Origin: Euwallacea fornicatus
Lineage: Eukaryota > Arthropoda > Insecta > Coleoptera > Curculionidae
NCBI RefSeq assembly: GCF_040115645.1
Contig: NW_027096111.1
Location: 1-64,000 of the forward strand
Reading direction: 5' to 3'
Length of the DNA: 64,000 nt
In this document: positions 28,226 to 41,531 of the stretch, one piece after another
Layout of the letters: every line of letters begins with the position of its first letter
Position numbering within the stretch: position 1 is the stretch's first letter
The notes under the pieces: generated by a model
What the model saw: only the letters and a program-made list of their open reading frames with translations
Told to the model about the DNA's origin: nothing
Databases searched by the model: none
Translations under genes and position numbers: made by a program

Positions 28226-31200
28226 ATGCTTATTTTGCCAAACGAAGACGATTTGAACAAAATTGGTTGCAGCGTTGGCGAAATATCGCCAAATTGTGCG
28301 ATTTGGCCAAAAAGTGCCGCTTCTATTAGAGCCAAATTGACGATTTGTCGTTTAAGGTCTTGTTATGCTTATTTTGTCAAAAGGAGACGATTTGAACAAA
28401 ATTGGTTGTAGCTTTGGCGAAATATCGACAAATTCTACGATTTGGACAAAAAGTGCCGCTTCTATTAGAGCCAAATTGACGATTTGCCGTTTAAGGCCTT
28501 ATTATGCTTATTTTGCCAAAAGGAGACAATTTGAACAAAATTGTTTGCAGCGTTGGCGAAATATCGCCAAATTGTACGATTTGGACAAAAAGTGCCGCTT
28601 CAATTAGAGCCAAATTGACGATTTGCCGTTTAAAGCTTTATTATGCTTATTTTGCCAAACGGAGACGATTTGAACAAAATTGGTTGTAGTGTTGGCGAGA
28701 TAACGCCAAATCATAAGATTTGGACAAAAAGTGCCGCTTCTATTAGAGCCAAATTGACGATTTGCCGTTTAAGGCCTTATTATGCTTATTTTGTCAAAAG
28801 GAGACGATTTGAACAAAATTGGTTGTAGCTTTGGCGAAATATCGCCAAATTCTACGATTTGGACAAAAAGTGCCGCTTCTATTAGAGCCAAATTGACGAT
28901 TTGCCGTTTAAGGCCTTATTATGCTTATTTTGCCAAAAGGAGACGATTTGAACAAAATTGGTTGTAGCGTTGGCGAAATATCGCCAAATTGTACAATTTG
29001 GCCAAAAAGTGCCGCTTCTATTAGAGCCAAATTGACGATTTGCCGTTTAAGGCCTTATTATGCTTATTTTGCCAAAAGGAGACGATTTAAACAAAATTGG
29101 TTGCAGCGTTGGCGAAATATCGACAAATTGTACGATTTGGCCAAAAAGTGCCGCTTCTATTAGAGCCAAATTGACGATTTGCCGTTTAAGGCCTTATTAT
29201 GCTTATTTTGCCAAAAGGAGACGATTTAAACAAAATTGGTTGTAGCGTTGGCGAAATATCGCCAAATTGTACAATTTGGCCAAAAAGTGCCGCTTCTATT
29301 AGAGCCAAATTGACGATTTGTCGTTTAAGGCCTTATTATGCTTCTTTTGCCAAAAGGAGACGATTTAAACAAAATTGGTTGCAGCGTTGGCGAAATATCG
29401 ACAAATTGTACGATTTGGCCAAAAAGTGCCGCTTCTATTAGAGCCAAATTGACGATTTGCCGTTTAAGGCCTTATTATGCTTATTTTGCCAAAAGGAGAC
29501 GATTTGAACAAAATTGGTTGCAGCGTTGGCGAAATATCGCCAAATTGTGCGATTTGGCCAAAAAGTGCCGCTTCTATTAGAGCCAAATTGACGATTTGCC
29601 GTTTAAGGCCTTATTATGCTTATTTTGCCAAAAGGAGACGATTTGAACAAATTTGGTTGTAGCGTTGGCGAAATATCGACAAATTCTACGATTTGGCCAA
29701 AAAGTGCCGCTTCTATTAGAGCCAAATTGACGATTTGCCGTTTAAGGCCTTATTATGCTTATTTTGCCAAACGAAGACGATTTGAACAAAATTGGTTGTA
29801 GCGTTGGCGAGATAACGCCAAATCGTACGATTTGGACAAAAAGTGCCGCTTCAATTACAGCCAAATTGACAATTTGTCGCTTAAGGCCTTATTATGCTTA
29901 TTTTGCCAAAAGGAGACGATTTGAACAAAATTGTTTGCAGCGTTGGCGAAATATCGCCAAATTGTACGATTTGGACAAAAAGTGCCGCTTCAATTAGAGC
30001 CAAATTGACGATTTGCCGTTTAAAGCTTTATTATGCCTATTTTGCCAAACGGAGACGATTTGAACAAAATTGGTTGCAGCGTTGGCGAAATATCGCCAAA
30101 TTGTACGATTTGGCCAAAAAGTGCCGCTTCTATTAGAGCCAAATTGACGATTTGTCGTTTAAGTTCTTGTTATGCTTATTTTGCCAAAAGGAGACGATTT
30201 GAACAAAATTGGTTGTAGCTTTGGCGAAATATCGACAAATTCTACGATTTGGACAAAAAGTGCCGCTTCAATTAGAGCCAAATTGACGATTTGCCGTTTA
30301 AAGCTTTATTATGCTTATTTTGCCAAACGGAGACGATTTGAACAAAATTGGTTGTAGTGTTGGCGAGATAACGCCAAATCATAAGATTTGGACAAAAAGT
30401 GCCGCTTCAATTAGAGCGAAATTGACGATTTGCCGTTTAAAGCTTTATTATGCTTATTTTGCCAAACGGAGACGATTTGAACAAAATTGGTTGTAGTGTT
30501 GGCGAGATAACGCCAAATCATAAGATTTGGACAAAAAGTGCCGCTTCTATTAGAGCCAAATTGACGATTTGCCGTTTAAGGCCTTATTATGCTTATTTTG
30601 CCAAAAGGAGACGATTTGAACAAAATTGGTTGCAGCGTTGGCGAAATATCGCCAAATTGTGCGATTTGGCCAAAAAGTGCCGCTTCTATTAGAGCCAAAT
30701 TGACGATTTGCCGTTTAAGGCCTTATTATGCTTATTTTGCCAAAAGGAGACGATTTGAACAAATTTGGTTGTAGCGTTGGCGAAATATCGACAAATTCTA
30801 CGATTTGGCCAAAAAGTGCCGCTTCTATTAGAGCCAAATTGACGATTTGCCGTTTAAGGCCTTATTATGCTTATTTTGCCAAACGAAGACGATTTGAACA
30901 AAATTGGTTGTAGCGTTGGCGAGATAACGCCAAATCGTACGATTTGGACAAAAAGTGCCGCTTCAATTACAGCCAAATTGACAATTTGTCGCTTAAGGCC
31001 TTATTATGCTTATTTTGCCAAAAGGAGACGATTTGAACAAAATTGTTTGCAGCGTTGGCGAAATATCGCCAAATTGTACGATTTGGACAAAAAGTGCCGC
31101 TTCAATTAGAGCCAAATTGACGATTTGCCGTTTAAAGCTTTATTATGCCTATTTTGCCAAACGGAGACGATTTGAACAAAATTGGTTGCAGCGTTGGCGA

Positions 31201-32030
31201 AATATCGCCAAATTGTACGATTTGGCCAAAAAGTGCCGCTTCTATTAGAGCCAAATTGACGATTTGCCGTTTAAGGCCTTATTTTGCTTATTTTGCCAAA
31301 AGGAGACGATTTGAACAAAATTTGTTGTAGCTTTCTCGAAATATCGCCAAATTGTCCAATTTGGACAAAAAGTGCCGCTTCTATTAGAGCCAAATTGACG
31401 ATTTGCCGTTTAAGGCCTTATTATGCTTATTTTGCCAAAAGGAGACGATTTGAACAAATTTGGTTGTAGCGTTGGCGAAATATCGACAAATTCTACGATT
31501 TGGCCAAAAAGTGCCGCTTCTATTAGAGCCAAATTGACGATTTGCCGTTTAAGGCCTTATTATGCTTATTTTGCCAAAAGGAGACGATTTGAACAAAATT
31601 GGTTGTAGCTTTGGCGAAATATCGACAAATTCTACGATTTGGACAAAAAGTGCCGCTTCAATTAGAGCCAAATTGACGATTTGCCGTTTAAAGCTTTATT
31701 ATGCTTATTTTGCCAAACGGAGACGATTTGAACAAAATTGGTTGTAGTGTTGGCGAGATAACGCCAAATCATAAGATTTGGACAAAAAGTGCCGCTTCTA
31801 TTAGAGCCAAATTGACGATTTGCCGTTTAAGGCCTTATTATGCTTATTTTGCCAAAAGGAGACGATTTGAACAAAATTGGTTGCAGCGTTGGCGAAATAT
31901 CGCCAAATTGTACGATTTGGCCAAAAAGTGCCGCTTCTATTAGAGCCAAATTGACGATTTGTCGTTTAAGGCCTTATTATGCTTATTTTGCCAAAAGGAG
32001 ACGATTTGAACAAAATTGTTTGCAGCGTTG
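28226..32030 (+). repeat. Higher-order block, copy 1 (offset 5004 bp = 36 monomers)
   Basis: The series of monomer variants from about 28226 to about 32030 is repeated at about 33230-37030, exactly 5004 bp (36 x 139) downstream. Rare private variants occur in the same order in both copies: TTATGCTTCTTTTG at 29337/34341, TTATGCCTATTTTG at 30032/35036 and 31144/36148, and the CTTTCTCGAAATATCG variant near 31333/36337. Smaller nested duplications lie inside: an 8-monomer (1112-bp) repeat around 29477-31144 and a 7-monomer (973-bp) repeat around 31284/32257. Ends are approximate because monomers are so alike. Confidence 0.85.
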
Positions 32031-33229
32031 GCGAAATATCGCCAAATTGTACGATTTGGCCAAAAAGTGCCGCTTCTATTAGAGCCAAATTGACGATTTG
32101 TCGTTTAAGTTCTTGTTATGCTTATTTTGCCAAAAGGAGACGATTTGAACAAAATTGGTTGCAGCGTTGGCGAAATATCGCCAAATTGTACGATTTGGCC
32201 AAAAAGTGCCGCTTCTATTAGAGCCAAATTGACGATTTGCCGTTTAAGGCCTTATTTTGCTTATTTTGCCAAAAGGAGACGATTTGAACAAAATTTGTTG
32301 TAGCTTTCTCGAAATATCGCCAAATTGTCCAATTTGGACAAAAAGTGCCGCTTCTATTAGAGCCAAATTGACGATTTGCCGTTTAAGGCCTTATTATGCT
32401 TATTTTGCCAAAAGGAGACGATTTGAACAAATTTGGTTGTAGCGTTGGCGAAATATCGACAAATTCTACGATTTGGCCAAAAAGTGCCGCTTCTATTAGA
32501 GCCAAATTGACGATTTGCCGTTTAAGGCCTTATTATGCTTATTTTGCCAAAAGGAGACGATTTGAACAAAATTGGTTGTAGCTTTGGCGAAATATCGACA
32601 AATTCTACGATTTGGACAAAAAGTGCCGCTTCAATTAGAGCCAAATTGACGATTTGCCGTTTAAAGCTTTATTATGCTTATTTTGCCAAACGGAGACGAT
32701 TTGAACAAAATTGGTTGTAGTGTTGGCGAGATAACGCCAAATCATAAGATTTGGACAAAAAGTGCCGCTTCTATTAGAGCCAAATTGACGATTTGCCGTT
32801 TAAGGCCTTATTATGCTTATTTTGCCAAAAGGAGACGATTTGAACAAAATTGGTTGCAGCGTTGGCGAAATATCGCCAAATTGTACGATTTGGCCAAAAA
32901 GTGCCGCTTCTATTAGAGCCAAATTGACGATTTGTCGTTTAAGGCCTTATTATGCTTATTTTGCCAAAAGGAGACGATTTGAACAAAATTGTTTGCAGCG
33001 TTGGCGAAATATCGCCAAATTGTACGATTTGGACAAAAAGTGCCGCTTCAATTAGAGCCAAATTGACGATTTGCCGTTTAAAGCTTTATTATGCTTATTT
33101 TGCCAAACGGAGACGATTTGAACAAAATTGGTTGTAGTGTTGGCGAGATAACGCCAAATCATAAGATTTGGACAAAAAGTGCCGCTTCAATTAGAGCGAA
33201 ATTGACGATTTGCCGTTTAAAGCTTTATT

Positions 33230-36200
33230 ATGCTTATTTTGCCAAACGAAGACGATTTGAACAAAATTGGTTGCAGCGTTGGCGAAATATCGCCAAATTG
33301 TGCGATTTGGCCAAAAAGTGCCGCTTCTATTAGAGCCAAATTGACGATTTGTCGTTTAAGGTCTTGTTATGCTTATTTTGTCAAAAGGAGACGATTTGAA
33401 CAAAATTGGTTGTAGCTTTGGCGAAATATCGACAAATTCTACGATTTGGACAAAAAGTGCCGCTTCTATTAGAGCCAAATTGACGATTTGCCGTTTAAGG
33501 CCTTATTATGCTTATTTTGCCAAAAGGAGACAATTTGAACAAAATTGTTTGCAGCGTTGGCGAAATATCGCCAAATTGTACGATTTGGACAAAAAGTGCC
33601 GCTTCAATTAGAGCCAAATTGACGATTTGCCGTTTAAAGCTTTATTATGCTTATTTTGCCAAACGGAGACGATTTGAACAAAATTGGTTGTAGTGTTGGC
33701 GAGATAACGCCAAATCATAAGATTTGGACAAAAAGTGCCGCTTCTATTAGAGCCAAATTGACGATTTGCCGTTTAAGGCCTTATTATGCTTATTTTGTCA
33801 AAAGGAGACGATTTGAACAAAATTGGTTGTAGCTTTGGCGAAATATCGCCAAATTCTACGATTTGGACAAAAAGTGCCGCTTCTATTAGAGCCAAATTGA
33901 CGATTTGCCGTTTAAGGCCTTATTATGCTTATTTTGCCAAAAGGAGACGATTTGAACAAAATTGGTTGTAGCGTTGGCGAAATATCGCCAAATTGTACAA
34001 TTTGGCCAAAAAGTGCCGCTTCTATTAGAGCCAAATTGACGATTTGCCGTTTAAGGCCTTATTATGCTTATTTTGCCAAAAGGAGACGATTTAAACAAAA
34101 TTGGTTGCAGCGTTGGCGAAATATCGACAAATTGTACGATTTGGCCAAAAAGTGCCGCTTCTATTAGAGCCAAATTGACGATTTGCCGTTTAAGGCCTTA
34201 TTATGCTTATTTTGCCAAAAGGAGACGATTTAAACAAAATTGGTTGTAGCGTTGGCGAAATATCGCCAAATTGTACAATTTGGCCAAAAAGTGCCGCTTC
34301 TATTAGAGCCAAATTGACGATTTGTCGTTTAAGGCCTTATTATGCTTCTTTTGCCAAAAGGAGACGATTTAAACAAAATTGGTTGCAGCGTTGGCGAAAT
34401 ATCGACAAATTGTACGATTTGGCCAAAAAGTGCCGCTTCTATTAGAGCCAAATTGACGATTTGCCGTTTAAGGCCTTATTATGCTTATTTTGCCAAAAGG
34501 AGACGATTTGAACAAAATTGGTTGCAGCGTTGGCGAAATATCGCCAAATTGTGCGATTTGGCCAAAAAGTGCCGCTTCTATTAGAGCCAAATTGACGATT
34601 TGCCGTTTAAGGCCTTATTATGCTTATTTTGCCAAAAGGAGACGATTTGAACAAATTTGGTTGTAGCGTTGGCGAAATATCGACAAATTCTACGATTTGG
34701 CCAAAAAGTGCCGCTTCTATTAGAGCCAAATTGACGATTTGCCGTTTAAGGCCTTATTATGCTTATTTTGCCAAACGAAGACGATTTGAACAAAATTGGT
34801 TGTAGCGTTGGCGAGATAACGCCAAATCGTACGATTTGGACAAAAAGTGCCGCTTCAATTACAGCCAAATTGACAATTTGTCGCTTAAGGCCTTATTATG
34901 CTTATTTTGCCAAAAGGAGACGATTTGAACAAAATTGTTTGCAGCGTTGGCGAAATATCGCCAAATTGTACGATTTGGACAAAAAGTGCCGCTTCAATTA
35001 GAGCCAAATTGACGATTTGCCGTTTAAAGCTTTATTATGCCTATTTTGCCAAACGGAGACGATTTGAACAAAATTGGTTGCAGCGTTGGCGAAATATCGC
35101 CAAATTGTACGATTTGGCCAAAAAGTGCCGCTTCTATTAGAGCCAAATTGACGATTTGTCGTTTAAGTTCTTGTTATGCTTATTTTGCCAAAAGGAGACG
35201 ATTTGAACAAAATTGGTTGTAGCTTTGGCGAAATATCGACAAATTCTACGATTTGGACAAAAAGTGCCGCTTCAATTAGAGCCAAATTGACGATTTGCCG
35301 TTTAAAGCTTTATTATGCTTATTTTGCCAAACGGAGACGATTTGAACAAAATTGGTTGTAGTGTTGGCGAGATAACGCCAAATCATAAGATTTGGACAAA
35401 AAGTGCCGCTTCAATTAGAGCGAAATTGACGATTTGCCGTTTAAAGCTTTATTATGCTTATTTTGCCAAACGGAGACGATTTGAACAAAATTGGTTGTAG
35501 TGTTGGCGAGATAACGCCAAATCATAAGATTTGGACAAAAAGTGCCGCTTCTATTAGAGCCAAATTGACGATTTGCCGTTTAAGGCCTTATTATGCTTAT
35601 TTTGCCAAAAGGAGACGATTTGAACAAAATTGGTTGCAGCGTTGGCGAAATATCGCCAAATTGTGCGATTTGGCCAAAAAGTGCCGCTTCTATTAGAGCC
35701 AAATTGACGATTTGCCGTTTAAGGCCTTATTATGCTTATTTTGCCAAAAGGAGACGATTTGAACAAATTTGGTTGTAGCGTTGGCGAAATATCGACAAAT
35801 TCTACGATTTGGCCAAAAAGTGCCGCTTCTATTAGAGCCAAATTGACGATTTGCCGTTTAAGGCCTTATTATGCTTATTTTGCCAAACGAAGACGATTTG
35901 AACAAAATTGGTTGTAGCGTTGGCGAGATAACGCCAAATCGTACGATTTGGACAAAAAGTGCCGCTTCAATTACAGCCAAATTGACAATTTGTCGCTTAA
36001 GGCCTTATTATGCTTATTTTGCCAAAAGGAGACGATTTGAACAAAATTGTTTGCAGCGTTGGCGAAATATCGCCAAATTGTACGATTTGGACAAAAAGTG
36101 CCGCTTCAATTAGAGCCAAATTGACGATTTGCCGTTTAAAGCTTTATTATGCCTATTTTGCCAAACGGAGACGATTTGAACAAAATTGGTTGCAGCGTTG

Positions 36201-37030
36201 GCGAAATATCGCCAAATTGTACGATTTGGCCAAAAAGTGCCGCTTCTATTAGAGCCAAATTGACGATTTGCCGTTTAAGGCCTTATTTTGCTTATTTTGC
36301 CAAAAGGAGACGATTTGAACAAAATTTGTTGTAGCTTTCTCGAAATATCGCCAAATTGTCCAATTTGGACAAAAAGTGCCGCTTCTATTAGAGCCAAATT
36401 GACGATTTGCCGTTTAAGGCCTTATTATGCTTATTTTGCCAAAAGGAGACGATTTGAACAAATTTGGTTGTAGCGTTGGCGAAATATCGACAAATTCTAC
36501 GATTTGGCCAAAAAGTGCCGCTTCTATTAGAGCCAAATTGACGATTTGCCGTTTAAGGCCTTATTATGCTTATTTTGCCAAAAGGAGACGATTTGAACAA
36601 AATTGGTTGTAGCTTTGGCGAAATATCGACAAATTCTACGATTTGGACAAAAAGTGCCGCTTCAATTAGAGCCAAATTGACGATTTGCCGTTTAAAGCTT
36701 TATTATGCTTATTTTGCCAAACGGAGACGATTTGAACAAAATTGGTTGTAGTGTTGGCGAGATAACGCCAAATCATAAGATTTGGACAAAAAGTGCCGCT
36801 TCTATTAGAGCCAAATTGACGATTTGCCGTTTAAGGCCTTATTATGCTTATTTTGCCAAAAGGAGACGATTTGAACAAAATTGGTTGCAGCGTTGGCGAA
36901 ATATCGCCAAATTGTACGATTTGGCCAAAAAGTGCCGCTTCTATTAGAGCCAAATTGACGATTTGTCGTTTAAGGCCTTATTATGCTTATTTTGCCAAAA
37001 GGAGACGATTTGAACAAAATTGTTTGCAGC
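33230..37030 (+). repeat. Higher-order block, copy 2 (offset 5004 bp)
   Basis: Second copy of the 27-monomer series seen at 28226-32030. Identity breaks down near 36980-37060, where the two copies carry different monomer variants. It shows that the array evolves by duplication of multi-kilobase blocks as well as single monomers. Confidence 0.85.
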
Positions 37031-40000
37031 GTTGGCGAAATATCGCCAAATTGTACGATTTGGACAAAAAGTGCCGCTTCAATTAGAGCCAAATTGACGA
37101 TTTGCCGTTTAAAGCTTTATTATGCTTATTTTGCCAAACGGAGACGATTTGAACAAAATTGGTTGTAGTGTTGGCGAGATAACGCCAAATTGTACGATTT
37201 GGCCAAAAAGTGCCGCTTCTATTAGAGCCAAATTGACGATTTGTCGTTTAAGGTCTTGTTATGCTTATTTTGCCAAAAGGAGACGATTTGAACAAAATTG
37301 GTTGTAGCTTTGGCGAAATATCGACAAATTCTACGATTTGGACAAAAAGTGCCGCTTCTATTAGAGCCAAATTGACGATTTGTCGTTTAAGGCCTTATTA
37401 TGCTTATTTTGCCAAAAGGAGACGATTTGAACAAAATTGGTTGTAGCGTTGGCGAAATATCGCCAAATTGTACAATTTGGCCAAAAAGTGCCGCTTCTAT
37501 TAGAGCCAAATTGACGATTTGCCGTTTAAGGCCTTATTATGCTTATTTTGCCAAAAGGAGACGATTTGAACAAATTTGGTTGCAGCGTTGGCGAAATATC
37601 GCCAAATTGTACGATTTGGCCAAAAAGTGCCGCTTCTATTAGAGCCAAATTGACGATTTGTCGTTTAAGTTCTTGTTATGCTTATTTTGCCAAAAGGAGA
37701 CGATTTGAACAAAATTGGTTGTAGCTTTGGCGAAATATCGACAAATTCTACGATTTGGACAAAAAGTGCCGCTTCAATTAGAGCCAAATTGACGATTTGC
37801 CGTTTAAAGCTTTATTATGCTTATTTTGCCAAACGGAGACGATTTGAACAAAATTGGTTGTAGTGTTGGCGAGATAACGCCAAATCATAAGATTTGGACA
37901 AAAAGTGCCGCTTCAATTAGAGCGAAATTGACGATTTGCCGTTTAAAGCTTTATTATGCTTATTTTGCCAAACGGAGACGATTTGAACAAAATTGGTTGT
38001 AGTGTTGGCGAGATAACGCCAAATCATAAGATTTGGACAAAAAGTGCCGCTTCTATTAGAGCCAAATTGACGATTTGCCGTTTAAGGCCTTATTATGCTT
38101 ATTTTGCCAAAAGGAGACGATTTGAACAAAATTGGTTGCAGCGTTGGCGAAATATCGCCAAATTGTGCGATTTGGCCAAAAAGTGCCGCTTCTATTAGAG
38201 CCAAATTGACGATTTGCCGTTTAAGGCCTTATTATGCTTATTTTGCCAAAAGGAGACGATTTGAACAAATTTGGTTGTAGCGTTGGCGAAATATCGACAA
38301 ATTCTACGATTTGGCCAAAAAGTGCCGCTTCTATTAGAGCCAAATTGACGATTTGCCGTTTAAGGCCTTATTATGCTTATTTTGCCAAACGAAGACGATT
38401 TGAACAAAATTGGTTGTAGCGTTGGCGAGATAACGCCAAATCGTACGATTTGGACAAAAAGTGCCGCTTCAATTACAGCCAAATTGACAATTTGTCGCTT
38501 AAGGCCTTATTATGCTTATTTTGCCAAAAGGAGACGATTTGAACAAAATTGTTTGCAGCGTTGGCGAAATATCGCCAAATTGTACGATTTGGACAAAAAG
38601 TGCCGCTTCAATTAGAGCCAAATTGACGATTTGCCGTTTAAAGCTTTATTATGCTTATTTTGCCAAACGGAGACGATTTGAACAAAATTGGTTGTAGTGT
38701 TGGCGAGATAACGCCAAATCAAAAGATTTGGACAAAAAGTGCCGCTTCTATTAGAGCCAAATTGACGATTTGCCGTTTAAGGCCTTATTATGCTTATTTT
38801 GCCAAAAGGAGACGATTTGAACAAAATTGGTTGTAGCGTTGGCGAAATATCGCCAAATTGTACAATTTGGCCAAAAAGTGCCGCTTCTATTAGAGCCAAA
38901 TTGACGATTTGCCGTTTAAGGCCTTATTATGCTTATTTTGCCAAAAGGAGACGATTTGAACAAAATTGGTTGCAGCGTTGGCAAAATATCGCCAAATTGT
39001 ACGATTTGGCCAAAAAGTGCCGCTTCTATTAGAGCCAAATTGACGATTTGTCGTTTAAGGTCTTGTTATGCTTATTTTGCCAAAAGGAGACGATTTGAAC
39101 AAAATTGGTTGTAGCTTTGGCGAAATATCGACAAATTCTACGATTTGGACAAAAAGTGCCGCTTCTATTAGAGCCAAATTGACGATTTGCCGTTTAAGGC
39201 CTTATTATGCTTATTTTGCCAAAAGGAGACGATTTGAACAAAATTGGTTGTAGCGTTGGCGAAATATCGCCAAATCCTACGATTTGGACAAAAAGTGCCG
39301 CTTCAATTAGAGCCAAATTGACGATTTGCCGTTTAAGGCCTTATTATGCTTATTTTGCCAAACGAAGACGATTTGAACAAAATTGGTTGTAGTGTTGGCG
39401 AGATAACGCCAAATCATAAAATTTGGACAAAAAGTGCCGCTTCTATTAGAGCCAAATTGCCAATTTGCCGCTTAAGGCCTTATTGTGCTTATTTTGCCAA
39501 AAGGAGACGATTTGAACAAAATTGGTTGTAGCGTTGGCGAGATAACGCCAAATCGTACGATTTGGACCAAAAGTGCCGCTTCTATTAGAGCCAAATTGAC
39601 GATTTGCCGTTTAAGGCCTTATTATGCTTATTTTGCCAAACGAAGACGATTTGAACAAAATTGGTTGTAGTGTTGGCGAGATAACGCCAAATCGTACGAT
39701 TTGGACCAAAAGTGCCGCTTCTATTAGAGCCAAATTGACGATTTGCCGTTTAAGGCCTTATTATGCTTATTTTGCCAAAAGGAGACGATTTGAACAAAAT
39801 TGGTTGTAGCGTTGGCGAGATAACGCCAAATCGTACGATTTGGATAAAAAGTGCCGCTTCTGTTAGAGCCAAATTGACGATTTGCCGTTTAAGGCCTTAT
39901 TATGCTTATTTTGCCAAACGAAGACGATTTGAACAAAATTGGTTGTAGCGTTGGCGAGATAACGCCAAATCGTATGATTTGGACAAAAAGTGCCGCTTCT

Positions 40001-41152
40001 ATTAGAGCCAAATTGACGATTTGCCGTTTAAGGCCTTATTATGCTTATTTTGCCAAAAGGAGACGATTAGAACAAAATTGGTTGTAGCGTTGGCGAAATA
40101 TCGCCAAATCGTACGATTTGGACCAAAAGTGCCGCTTCTATTAGAGCCAAATTGACGATTTGCCGTTTAAGGCCTTATGATGCTTATTTTGCCAAACGAA
40201 GACGATTTGAACAAAATTGGTTGTAGCGTTGGCGAGATAACGCCAAATCGTACGATTTGGATAAAAAGTGCCGCTTCTGTTAGAGCCAAATTGACGATTT
40301 GCCGTTTAAGGCCTTATTTTGCTTATTTTGCCAAAAGGAGACGATTTGAACAAAATTGGTTGTAGCTTTCTCGAAATATCGCCAAATCGTACGATTTGGA
40401 CCAAAAGTGCCGCTTCTATTAGAGCCAAATTGACGATTTGCCGTTTAAGGCCTTATGATGCTTATTTTGCCAAACGAAGACGATTTGAACAAAATTGGTT
40501 GTAGCGTTGGCGAAATATCGCCAAATTGTACGATTTGGCCAAAAAGTGCCGCTTCTATTAGAGCCAAATTGACGATTTGCCGTTTAAGGCCTTATTATGC
40601 TTATTTTGCCAAAAGGAGACGATTTGAACAAAATTGGTTGCAGCGTTGGCGAAATATCGCCAAATTGTACGATTTGGCCAAAAAGAGCCGCTTCTATTAG
40701 AGCCAATTTGACGATTTGCCGTTTAAGGCCTTATTATGCTTATTTTGCCAAAAGGAGACGATTTGAACAAAATTGGTTGCAGCGTTGGCGAAATATCGCC
40801 AAATTGTACGATTTGGCCAAAAAGAGCCGCTTCTATTAGAGCCAATTTGACGATTTGCCGTTTAAGGCCTTATTATGCTTATTTTGCCAAAAGGAGACGA
40901 TTTGAACAAAATTGGTTGCAGCGTTGGCGAAATATCGCCAAATTGTGCGATTTGGACAAAAAGTGCCGCTTCAATTAGAGCCAAATTGACGATTTGCCGT
41001 TTAAGGCCTTATGATGCTTATTTTGCCAAACGAAGACGATTTGAACAAAATTGGTTGTAGCGTTGGCGAAATATCGCCAAATTGTACGATTTGGCCAAAA
41101 AGTGCCGCTTCTATTAGAGCCAAATTGACGATTTGCCGTTTAAGGCCTTATT

Positions 41153-41295
41153 ATGCTTATTTCGCCAAAAGTAGACGATTTGAACAAAATTGGTTGTAGC
41201 GTTGGCGAGAAAACGCCAAATCGTACGATTTACACGATTTGGACAAAAAGTGCCGCTTCTATTAGAGCCAAATTGACGATTTGCCGTTTAAGGCC
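41153..41295 (+). repeat. Intermediate-length monomer at the array edge
   Basis: The last unit before the errantivirus insertion reads TACGATTTACACGATTTGG (41223-41241). It keeps the 9-bp ACACGATTT of the 246-bp unit but lacks the 98-bp segment. This is the expected 148-bp intermediate between the long and the 139-bp forms. The unit is interrupted at 41295 by the LTR element. Confidence 0.85.
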
Positions 41296-41521
41296 AGTTA
41301 TATCACCACTCTAGCCAGGCCCGCGGTATATGTGACGTCATGCTTAATTAACTATAAATAAGAGGTAGCCAGTAGATTAAGTGCTTGTTTTCAGTTGTTC
41401 GTTGCTCGCACTTATTGAGTTTGTTCGAATAAAGATTTCATTTCAATTAAAGTGTTTTAATTTGTGTTTCAGTTTCGAGAAATTAATTTTTTTTAATTTT
41501 TTCCGGAACTCAAATCTAACT
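41296..41521 (+). repeat. 5' LTR of the errantivirus-like element
   Basis: 226 bp, starting AGTTATATCACC and ending AAATCTAACT, and aligning without gaps to 45518-45743. It contains TGACGTCA (41333-41340), TATAAATA (41353-41360), an arthropod initiator-like TCAGTT (41391-41396) and AATAAA (41428-41433). Confidence 0.96.
41333..41360 (+). promoter_or_regulatory. LTR promoter: CRE-like site and TATA box
   Basis: TGACGTCA (41333-41340) is a perfect CRE/ATF-type palindrome, followed 12 bp later by TATAAATA (41353-41360). Transcription would start downstream, possibly near the TCAGTT at 41391, although about 40 bp is longer than the usual TATA-to-start distance. The solo LTR at 52751 also has TGACGTCA, at a similar place. 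Confidence 0.6.
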
Positions 41522-41531
41522 GGCGCAGTCG
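41521..41531 (+). other. Primer-binding site
   Basis: TGGCGCAGTCG directly follows the 5' LTR and shares its last T. The TGG start matches the complement of a tRNA CCA end, and this motif is typical of Gypsy-group insect retroelements. I did not verify the tRNA identity; a serine tRNA is reported for several such elements. Confidence 0.75.

Larger units (their letters stand above)
1..41295 (+). repeat. 139-bp satellite DNA array (core)
   Basis: A head-to-tail tandem array. The segment beginning ATGCTTATTTTG recurs at 38 and then every 139 bp. Three units are 140 bp (starting near 1289, 2680 and 2820) through one extra C. From 7376 to 41014 the spacing gives exactly 242 units with no net indel. 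The total is about 296 units. Variation is concentrated at a few diagnostic sites (GGCCTTATTA/GGTCTTGTTA/AGCTTTATTA; CCAAAAGG/TCAAAAGG/CCAAACGG/CCAAACGA; the stretch after TTGTAG/TTGCAG; CTTCTATTAG/CTTCAATTAG), and these are reshuffled among monomers. That pattern fits unequal exchange or gene conversion. The array is AT-rich. It runs off the left edge, so its true length is unknown. Short open frames of 61 or 80 codons recur in every monomer but change frame each unit, because 139 is not a multiple of 3; I do not regard them as genes. Confidence 0.98.

Noticed and set aside
38..41199. Hundreds of overlapping 61- and 80-codon open frames in the satellite
   Set aside because: They repeat with each monomer and shift frame every unit because 139 is not divisible by 3. 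There is no independent sign of coding, so they are by-products of the repeat.
1..41295. CRISPR-like array (regular repeats)
   Set aside because: There are no unique spacers; the whole 139-bp unit repeats. The surrounding sequence is eukaryotic, with no cas genes.
1..41295. CENP-B box in the monomer
   Set aside because: The GCGTTGGCGAAA region only loosely recalls the motif and lacks its conserved core. Centromere function cannot be claimed from sequence.
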